From NCBI GenBank assembly GCA_965267485.1, contig OZ254080.1, positions 4,278,001-4,342,000 on the forward strand: a stretch of 64,000 nucleotides of DNA, written 5' to 3'. The position numbers and the translations under genes are program-made. This document shows, piece after piece, positions 58,703-64,000 of the stretch. This stretch comes from JANQJA01 sp965267485 (GTDB lineage: Bacteria > Pseudomonadota > Gammaproteobacteria > Pseudomonadales > Azotimanducaceae). Position 1 is the stretch's first letter. The number at the start of each line of letters is the position of its first letter. The notes under the pieces were generated by a model. The model saw nothing but the letters and a program-made list of their open reading frames with translations, searched no databases and was not told the origin of the DNA.

Positions 58703-59116
58703 TTACATCACCGTGCGTTTAACCATGGTGGTCGGGAACGGCAGCTTCGCCGAAGCGAGCCTGAAGGCTTCCCTTGCCACCTCTTCGCTCACGCCTTCCA
58801 TCTCGTACAGCACCTTCCCGGGCTTGATCTGTGCGATCCAGTACTCGACGTTACCCTTACCCTTGCCCTGACGAACCTCGAGAGGCTTGCCGGTGATGGG
58901 CTTGTCCGGGAAGACGCGGATCCAGATCTTGCCGCCACGCTTGACGTGACGCGTCATCGCCCGACGACCCGCCTCGATCTGTCGTGCCGTCAATCGACCC
59001 CGACCGGTGGACTTCAGGCCGAACTCGCCGAAACTGACGGACGAGCCACGCTGTGCCAGGCCGCGGTTACGACCTTTCTGCTGTTTTCTGAACTTGGTTC
59101 GCTTCGGCTGTAGCAT
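58703..59116 (-). CDS. rplP: 50S ribosomal protein L16
   Basis: 137 residues (E. coli 136). MLQPKRTKFRKQQKGRNRGL at the N-terminus and FPDKPITGKPLEVRQGKGKG, then VEYWIAQIKPGKVLYEMEGV are diagnostic. It contributes to the A-site tRNA region and peptidyl transferase centre. It follows rpsC after 3 bases. Confidence 0.98.
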   Translation of the reverse strand: MLQPKRTKFRKQQKGRNRGLAQRGSSVSFGEFGLKSTGRGRLTARQIEAGRRAMTRHVKRGGKIWIRVFPDKPITGKPLEVRQGKGKGNVEYWIAQIKPGKVLYEMEGVSEEVAREAFRLASAKLPFPTTMVKRTVM

Positions 59117-59119
59117 CTC

Positions 59120-59794
59120 TTATCCAAAACTCTGAACGTTGGGCTGTTTCTCTTCCTCTTCGCGCTGGCCGAGGATCTCACCCTTGAAGATCCAGACCTT
59201 GACGCCGAGGATGCCGTAAGTCGTCTTTGCTTCCGCAAGCGCATAGTCGATGTCCGCTCGCAGCGTGTGCAGCGGTACACGTCCTTCATGGTAGGTCTCG
59301 GATCGTGCGATCTCTGCACCACCCAGACGTCCCGCGACGCGGACCTTGATACCTTCAGCACCGAGGCGCATGGCGTTCTGCATGACACGCTTCATTGCAC
59401 GACGGAACATGACGCGGCGCTCCAGCTGCTGCGCAACACTCTGCGCAACGAGATGGGCATCAAGCTCGGGCTTGCGGATCTCTTCGATGTTGATGTGAAC
59501 GGGCACACCCATCTTCTTCGAGACTTCCTGACGAAGCTTCTCGACGTCTTCGCCTTTCTTGCCGATCACGATGCCCGGACGCGCCGTGTGAATCGTGATG
59601 CGTGCATTGTTCGCCGGTCGCTCAATCTCGATTCGACTGACCGAAGCCTGCGCCAGGCGCTTGCGAAGGTAGTCACGAACCTCGAGATCCGTATGCAGCT
59701 TGCGCGCATACTCCGGACCGTCGGCAAACCACACCGAGGTGTGATCCTTTACAATGCCGAGGCGAATGCCATTGGGGTTTACTTTTTGACCCAT
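59120..59794 (-). CDS. rpsC: 30S ribosomal protein S3
   Basis: 224 residues (E. coli 233). MGQKVNPNGIRLGIVKDHTS at the N-terminus; the KH domain (about 40-110) includes the GIVIGKKGEDVEKLRQEV segment. The C-terminal part has GAEGIKVRVAGRLGGAEIAR, then GVKVWIFKGEI. It lies at the mRNA entry tunnel. Confidence 0.99.
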   Translation of the reverse strand: MGQKVNPNGIRLGIVKDHTSVWFADGPEYARKLHTDLEVRDYLRKRLAQASVSRIEIERPANNARITIHTARPGIVIGKKGEDVEKLRQEVSKKMGVPVHINIEEIRKPELDAHLVAQSVAQQLERRVMFRRAMKRVMQNAMRLGAEGIKVRVAGRLGGAEIARSETYHEGRVPLHTLRADIDYALAEAKTTYGILGVKVWIFKGEILGQREEEEKQPNVQSFG

Positions 59795-59806
59795 ACCTAG
59801 TTCCCG

Positions 59807-60136
59807 TTAGTCAGCTACTGCCACGGTAATGTGGCAAGTGCGCTTGAAGATCCTGTCTGCTCGACCCTTTGCACGCGGCCGAATTCGTTTCATCGTCACA
59901 CCTTCGTCAACGAAGATTCTCGAGATCGACAGCTCGTCGACATCGGCGCCTTCGTTGTTCTCGGCGTTTGCAATCGCAGATTCGAGCACCTTCTTGACGA
60001 TGTGCGCGCCTTTCTTGGTAGAGAATCCAAGAATGTCCAGCGCCTCACCGACACGCTTGCCGCGAATCTGGTCTGCAACGAGACGCGCCTTCTGTGCTGA
60101 CATGCGCGCGCCGCGGAGTTTTGCTTGCACTTCCAT
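59807..60136 (-). CDS. rplV: 50S ribosomal protein L22
   Basis: 109 residues (E. coli 110). GARMSAQKARLVADQIRGKR at the N-terminus and the C-terminal MKRIRPRAKGRADRIFKRTC, then HITVAVAD. The extended hairpin that lines the peptide exit tunnel (and is a macrolide-resistance site) is intact. It overlaps the rpsS stop by one base. Confidence 0.98.
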   Translation of the reverse strand: MEVQAKLRGARMSAQKARLVADQIRGKRVGEALDILGFSTKKGAHIVKKVLESAIANAENNEGADVDELSISRIFVDEGVTMKRIRPRAKGRADRIFKRTCHITVAVAD

Positions 60137-60414
60137 TATCGTCCTCGCACCTTCTTGTCTGCCGCGTGACCCTTGAAGGTCCGCGTCAGCGCGAACTCAC
60201 CCAGCTTGTGTCCGACCATGTCTTCAGTCACGAAGACCGGAACGTGCTGGCGGCCGTTGTGAACCTGAATCGTCAGGCCAACGAAGTCCGGCGTGATCAT
60301 CGAACGACGCGACCAGGTCTTGATCGGTCGCTTGTCGTTGCTGTCGACAGCCTTTTGCACCTTGTTCATCAGGTGCAGGTCGACGAAAGGACCTTTTTTG
60401 AGACTACGAGGCAC
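60136..60414 (-). CDS. rpsS: 30S ribosomal protein S19
   Basis: 92 residues (E. coli 92). MPRSLKKGPFVDLHLMNKVQ at the N-terminus and SRRSMITPDFVGLTIQVHNG, then VPVFVTEDMVGHKLGEFA are the S19 motifs. It pairs with S13 in the 30S head. It lies 10 bases after rplB and one base overlaps with rplV. Confidence 0.98.
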   Translation of the reverse strand: MPRSLKKGPFVDLHLMNKVQKAVDSNDKRPIKTWSRRSMITPDFVGLTIQVHNGRQHVPVFVTEDMVGHKLGEFALTRTFKGHAADKKVRGR

Positions 60415-60424
60415 TTGAATTCTC

Positions 60425-61261
60425 CTATCGGCTCGACTTCGATCGGCGACGCCGCACGATCATCTCGTTAGTACGCTTGTTCTTGCGGGTCTTGGCACCC
60501 TTGGTCGGCTGGCCCCAGGGCGAAACCGGGTGACGACCACCTGAGGTCTTGCCCTCACCACCACCATGGGGATGATCAACCGGGTTCATGGCAACACCTC
60601 GAACCGTCGGACGCACACCGCGCCAGCGCTTGGCGCCAGCCTTGCCCAGCGACCTCAGGCTGTGCTCGGAGTTGCTGACCTCACCCAGCGTCGCGCGGCA
60701 CTCGGAAAGCACCTTGCGCATCTCGCCGGAACGAAGACGCAGCGTCACATAACGACCTTCCTTTGCGACCAACTGGCACGAAGTGCCGGCGCTGCGAGCC
60801 ATCTGCGCTCCCTTGCCGGGCTTCAACTCGATGCAATGCAGTACGCTACCCATCGGCATGTTCTTCAGCGGCATGCAATTGCCGGCACGGATCGGGGCAC
60901 CTTCTCCGGACTGGAGAACGTCACCTTGCGCGATCTGTTTGGGAGCAATGATGTAACGGCGTTCGCCGTCTGCGTACTTCAGCAGTGCAATGTTTGCAGT
61001 GCGGTTGGGGTCGTATTCGAGTCGTTCTACTACTGCCTTGATGCCGTCTTTGTTGCGCTTGAAATCAATGATGCGGTACTTCTGCTTGTGACCGCCGCCG
61101 GTGTGGCGTTTGGTAATGCGGCCCTGGTTGTTGCGACCACCGTTCTTGCTCTTGGTATCGAGTAGCGGCTTGAACGGAGCGCCACGATGCAGCTCCGGAT
61201 TCGTCACTTTTACGACGAACCGGCGACCGGCTGATGTTGGCTTGGCTTTTTGCACAGGCAT
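60425..61261 (-). CDS. rplB: 50S ribosomal protein L2
   Basis: 278 residues (E. coli 273). It is needed for peptidyl transferase centre formation. The C-terminal conserved block GVAMNPVDHPHGGGEGKTSG contains the His (HPHGGGEG) implicated in activity. The N-terminal KPTSAGRRFVVKVTNPELHR is slightly divergent. The order rplW-rplB-rpsS is standard. Confidence 0.99.
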   Translation of the reverse strand: MPVQKAKPTSAGRRFVVKVTNPELHRGAPFKPLLDTKSKNGGRNNQGRITKRHTGGGHKQKYRIIDFKRNKDGIKAVVERLEYDPNRTANIALLKYADGERRYIIAPKQIAQGDVLQSGEGAPIRAGNCMPLKNMPMGSVLHCIELKPGKGAQMARSAGTSCQLVAKEGRYVTLRLRSGEMRKVLSECRATLGEVSNSEHSLRSLGKAGAKRWRGVRPTVRGVAMNPVDHPHGGGEGKTSGGRHPVSPWGQPTKGAKTRKNKRTNEMIVRRRRSKSSR

Positions 61262-61288
61262 GACAGCTATTCCTGATTAGTCGTCTTT

Positions 61289-61588
61289 CTAGTCATTCAC
61301 GGAGAAGTCGATGTCCTGCCCTTCGGCAATTCGGACATACGCCTTCTTCCAGTTCGGCTTGCGAGACGAGATTCCACGGAAACTACGCTTCACCTTGCCT
61401 TTAACATTCATCACGGTGACGTTCTCGACGTTCACCTTGTAGATCTTCTCAACGGCTTCCTTGATCTCGGGACGCGTTGCATCCTTTGCGACCTTGAACG
61501 CGAACTGGTTTGCCTCGTCAGCGATCACCGTTGCTTTCTCGGAGATGTGTGCACCGAGCAGTACCTTGTACATGCGCTCTTCATTCAT
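61289..61588 (-). CDS. rplW: 50S ribosomal protein L23
   Basis: 99 residues (E. coli 100). The KVLLGAHISEKATVIADEAN start and FKVAKDATRPEIKEAVEKIY, then VNVENVTVMNVKGKVKR are the family pattern. It is the main docking site for trigger factor and SRP at the exit tunnel. Its start overlaps the rplD stop by 4 bases. Confidence 0.98.
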   Translation of the reverse strand: MNEERMYKVLLGAHISEKATVIADEANQFAFKVAKDATRPEIKEAVEKIYKVNVENVTVMNVKGKVKRSFRGISSRKPNWKKAYVRIAEGQDIDFSVND

Positions 61589-62205
61589 GACAGCATCTCC
61601 TCTGCTTTCTTCAGCGCTCCCACGGTAAAGAGCACCTTCTCAAAGCCGATCAGATCCACGGGATTGATGCCTTCGACATCAATGACAGCGACGTCGCGCA
61701 GGTTGCGGGTTGCCAGGAACAGGTTGTCATCGACGTTCTCAACGACGACAAGGACATCCTTGAGATCGAGACCCTTGAGCTGGCTCGCTACTTCCTTCGT
61801 CTTCGGGGCGCTGACGGCGAAGTCCTCGGTCACAACGATTCGCTCCTGACGAACGAGCTCCGACAGGATCGACTTCATGGCACCGCGGTACATCTTGCGA
61901 TTCACCTTCTGCGAGAAGTCCTGCGTCTTGTTGGCGAACGTGACGCCGCCCCCACGCCAGATCGGGCTGCGGATGGTACCCGCACGGGCGCGGCCCGTAC
62001 CCTTCTGACGGAACGGCTTCCTGCCGCCACCGTGACGCTCGGAACGTGTTTTCTGCGCGCGCGTACCCTGACGGGCGCCCGCGAGAACTGCGGTTACGAC
62101 CTGGTGAACCAACGCTTCGTTAAAGTCGCGTCCGAATGTCGTTTCGGAAAGCTCAACCGCCTTGCTCGAAACGCCCTTGCCTGGTTCTGAAATGTTGAGG
62201 TTCAA
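61585..62205 (-). CDS. rplD: 50S ribosomal protein L4 (TTG start)
   Basis: 206 residues (E. coli 201) from a TTG at 62205 with GGAG eight bases upstream; no ATG or GTG in this frame fits. A frame extended upstream would add about 69 residues overlapping rplC. The mature N-terminus is (M)NLNISEPGKGVSSKAVELSE. The conserved extended loop GTRAQKTRSERHGGGRKPFR, then QKGTGRARAGTIRSPIWRGG lines the exit tunnel. In E. coli L4 represses the S10 operon through the rpsJ leader. Confidence 0.95.
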   Translation of the reverse strand: MNLNISEPGKGVSSKAVELSETTFGRDFNEALVHQVVTAVLAGARQGTRAQKTRSERHGGGRKPFRQKGTGRARAGTIRSPIWRGGGVTFANKTQDFSQKVNRKMYRGAMKSILSELVRQERIVVTEDFAVSAPKTKEVASQLKGLDLKDVLVVVENVDDNLFLATRNLRDVAVIDVEGINPVDLIGFEKVLFTVGALKKAEEMLS

Positions 62206-62219
62206 AATTCCGACTCCAA

Positions 62220-62858
62220 TTAATCCCGTGCACGCGTGGCAGGCTTGATAACAACCTGACCACCCTTGGCACCCGGTACCGGGCCCTTGACCAGAAGAAG
62301 GTTCTTCTCCGGGTCGACGCGGACAATCTCCAGCGTCTGCGCGGTGACTCGTACGTTGCCCATGTGACCCGCCATCTTCTTGCCCTTGAAGACACGGCCG
62401 GGCGTTTGGCACTGACCGATGGAACCCGGCGCACGGTGTGATACCGAGTTACCGTGGCTCATATCCTGTGTGCGGAAATTGTGGCGTTTGACGACGCCGG
62501 CAAAGCCCTTGCCCTTGGAACGACCGACGATATCGACCTTCTGGCCGACCTCGAAGCCCTCGAGCGTGAGCGAATCACCCACGGCCAGCGCCTCGTCTGC
62601 CGGTACGCGAAACTCGATCAGGCTGCGACCCGCTTCAACGTTGGCTTTCTTGAAATGACCTGCCAGCGGCCGGGAAACCCGGGAAGGCTTGACCGCGCCA
62701 GCGGTTACCTGGATCGCCTCGTAACCATCAGTATCGACGGTCTTGCGCTGGGTGACCGCATTGGGAACGGCCTCGATCACTGTGACAGGGACAGATACGC
62801 CATCTTCAGTGAAGACGCGAGTCATGCCTACCTTTGTACCAACGATTCCAATCGTCAT
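62220..62858 (-). CDS. rplC: 50S ribosomal protein L3
   Basis: 212 residues (E. coli 209). MTIGIVGTKVGMTRVFTEDG at the N-terminus; the conserved central block KGKGFAGVVKRHNFRTQDMS, then HGNSVSHRAPGSIGQCQTPG reaches the peptidyl transferase centre and holds the Gln methylated by PrmB in E. coli (GQCQTPGRV). It lies 14 bases before rplD. Confidence 0.99.
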   Translation of the reverse strand: MTIGIVGTKVGMTRVFTEDGVSVPVTVIEAVPNAVTQRKTVDTDGYEAIQVTAGAVKPSRVSRPLAGHFKKANVEAGRSLIEFRVPADEALAVGDSLTLEGFEVGQKVDIVGRSKGKGFAGVVKRHNFRTQDMSHGNSVSHRAPGSIGQCQTPGRVFKGKKMAGHMGNVRVTAQTLEIVRVDPEKNLLLVKGPVPGAKGGQVVIKPATRARD

Positions 62859-62874
62859 GATCGCTTCTCCTCAG

Positions 62875-63186
62875 TTAGCCCAGGTTGATCTGGACTTCGA
62901 CGCCCGCTGCCAGATCGAGCTTGGTCAGCGCGTCAACGGTCTTTTCGGTCGGCTCGACAATGTCGAGCAGACGCTTGTGCGTACGGATCTCGTACTGATC
63001 GCGCGCATCCTTGTCGACGTGCGGCGAGATGAGCACGGTGTACTTCTCGATCTTCGTAGGCAGAGGGATCGGGCCGCGCACCTGCGCACCTGTGCGCTTC
63101 GCGGTATTCACGATTTCCTGTGTCGAGACATCGATCAAGCGGTGGTCGAACGCCTTGAGTCGAATTCTGATTCTCTGGTTTTGCAT
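62875..63186 (-). CDS. rpsJ: 30S ribosomal protein S10
   Basis: 103 residues from the ATG at 63186, which has AAGGA seven bases upstream, exactly E. coli S10 length. MQNQRIRIRLKAFDHRLIDV, then STQEIVNTAKRTGAQVRGPI is the signature. It binds the 30S head and also works with NusB in antitermination. It is the first gene of the S10 operon, preceded by a leader of about 360 bases. Confidence 0.99.
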   Translation of the reverse strand: MQNQRIRIRLKAFDHRLIDVSTQEIVNTAKRTGAQVRGPIPLPTKIEKYTVLISPHVDKDARDQYEIRTHKRLLDIVEPTEKTVDALTKLDLAAGVEVQINLG

Positions 63187-63553
63187 CAACCCGTCCTTCA
63201 ACGAAATTCTTGAGCTGCTCTGTCTGCCACCGACGGTTCGGACGACAAAACGTTGAGCGAATAAAGCCCTTCCCGTTCATCAAGAAGAGCCTTTTCGTTG
63301 CCTGAAACAGAGTGCAAAAGCCCCCATCCCTTTCTCCAAGGGAGGCGGCATTCCTAGTGCCCTCGCCTGTTCTCTTTCAAGAACGTTTCAAGCGACCCAT
63401 GGCCTGCAATCGAGGCCTTGTATCCCATCAACAGTTAGTAAGTACTTACTGCCCGCTTTCGTTCGGTGCAAAGAGGCCCGCTAACGTACCTGGACTCTTT
63501 GGGATCGTCGAACATCGCGATTGAAGTCGGAGGCCGACCTCAAGAGAGCGCGA

Positions 63554-63582
63554 ATTCTATAGAGGTCCCTGCCCCGCGTCAA
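63554..63582 (-). promoter_or_regulatory. rpsJ: Sigma-70-type promoter of the S10 operon
   Basis: On the minus strand TTGACG, 17 bases, TAGAAT. The predicted start is near 63547, giving a leader of about 360 bases to the rpsJ ATG. Bases 63187-63547 have no gene; this leader is the place where E. coli has its L4-responsive attenuator. Confidence 0.75.
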
Positions 63583-63628
63583 CGCCCTCTTTACGCCTTT
63601 TTTCATCACCGGACGGCAAAGCGACTGG

Positions 63629-63658
63629 CAAAAGAAAGCCCCGTCGAGCGGGGCTTTC
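63629..63658 (-). terminator. Intrinsic terminator of tuf
   Basis: On the minus strand GAAAGCCCCG, loop CTCGA, CGGGGCTTTC, then TTTTGCC: a 10-base stem with a short T-run, about 54 bases after the tuf stop. It separates tuf from the rpsJ promoter. Confidence 0.9.
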
Positions 63659-63711
63659 CTTCAGTGCGCCCGAGCGGCACTGCTGCCGCTCAGGGTCAAG
63701 GAGTCGCTTTG

Positions 63712-64000
63712 CTACTCCTTGATCTTCGTCACAACGCCGGCGCCTACGGTTCGGCCACCTTCGCGAATCGCGAAGCGCTGGCCTTCTTCCATCGCGATCG
63801 GCGCGATCAGTTCGACGTCCATGTTCACGTTGTCGCCCGGCATCACCATCTCGGTGCCTTCCGGCAGTTCGACCGTGCCCGTCACGTCCGTCGTCTCGAA
63901 GAAAAACTGCGGCTTGTAGCCCTTGAAGAACGGCGTGTGGCGCCCACCCTCATCCTTCGACAGCACGTAGACCTCGCCCTCGAACTTCGTGTGCGGCGTG
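63712..64000 (-). CDS. tuf: Elongation factor Tu (C-terminal part)
   Basis: About 95 residues of the C-terminus are in the window; the reading frame runs out at base 64000. It delivers aminoacyl-tRNA to the A site. The visible part holds domain III: TPHTKFEGEVYVLSKDEGGR, then HTPFFKGYKPQFFFETTDVT, and MPGDNVNMDVELIAPIAMEE with RFAIREGGRTVGAGVVTKI at the end. The gene lies just upstream of the S10 operon, its usual neighbour in gammaproteobacteria. Confidence 0.98.
   Translation of the reverse strand, partial: TPHTKFEGEVYVLSKDEGGRHTPFFKGYKPQFFFETTDVTGTVELPEGTEMVMPGDNVNMDVELIAPIAMEEGQRFAIREGGRTVGAGVVTKIKE

Noticed and set aside
62206..62412. 69-residue N-terminal extension of L4
   Set aside because: It overlaps the end of rplC in another frame and has no L4 similarity; the TTG with GGAG upstream matches the family start.
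1..64000. Mobile elements, CRISPR arrays, tRNA and rRNA genes
   Set aside because: I saw no transposase, integrase, direct repeat-spacer pattern, CCA-ended clover leaf or rRNA-like stretch. The only tandem array is the one after fliK, and it has no spacers of unique sequence.

Overview
The window is a GC-rich chromosomal segment of a polarly flagellated gammaproteobacterium. Three observations point that way: the FleQ/FleS/FleR (FlrABC-type) sigma-54 cascade, the presence of flhF, and the standard S10-spc-alpha ribosomal order with rpoA and rplQ at its end. No gene here fixes the genus. A Chromatiales/Xanthomonadales-like lineage is only a guess. I saw no rRNA, tRNA, CRISPR array, insertion sequence or prophage.

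Layout. (1) 1-27641, minus strand: flagellar structural genes. These are fliN (start only), fliM, fliL, fliK, fliJIHGFE, fleR, fleS, a short fleQ, fliT, fliS, fliD, flaG, fliC, and flgL back to flgB. (2) 27642-30313, plus strand: flgA, flgM, flgN and a YcgR-like PilZ gene. (3) 30318-48197: a dense signalling block. It holds two OmpR-type regulators, a REC-EAL protein, three histidine kinases, an EAL-HDOD protein, a membrane pseudo-kinase, a GGDEF-like protein with a broken signature, a lone cNMP-fold protein, an unusual flhF, a GAF protein and an HDOD protein. (4) 48282-49457: a class V aminotransferase, unrelated to motility. (5) 49533-64000, minus strand: rplQ, rpoA, rpsD, rpsK, rpsM, rpmJ, secY and the spc and S10 operons up to rpsJ, then the 3' part of tuf.

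Promoter reading ties regions 1-3 together. Sigma-54 -24/-12 elements precede fliL, fliK, fleS, fliD, flgB and flhF, with a weaker one before flgA. Sigma-28 (FliA) elements of the form TAAAG...N11...GCCGATAA precede fliC, flgA and flgM. They also precede five signalling transcription units: the EAL-HDOD operon, the RR/pseudo-kinase operon, the GGDEF-like gene, the cNMP-fold gene and the HDOD/GAF-kinase operon. The inferred model is FleQ, then FleSR and the sigma-54 genes, then FliA-dependent filament genes together with a late c-di-GMP/phosphorelay network.

The most unusual items are: an FlhF GTPase carrying ten tandem helical repeats of about 39 residues (residues about 100-497); the sigma-28-linked signalling set, in which several members have lost catalytic or ligand-binding residues; a FleQ lacking its N-terminal receiver-like domain; a tandem GGGTCTGACCC array abutting the fliK stop codon; and an orphan minus-strand terminator upstream of flhF that may mark a small RNA.
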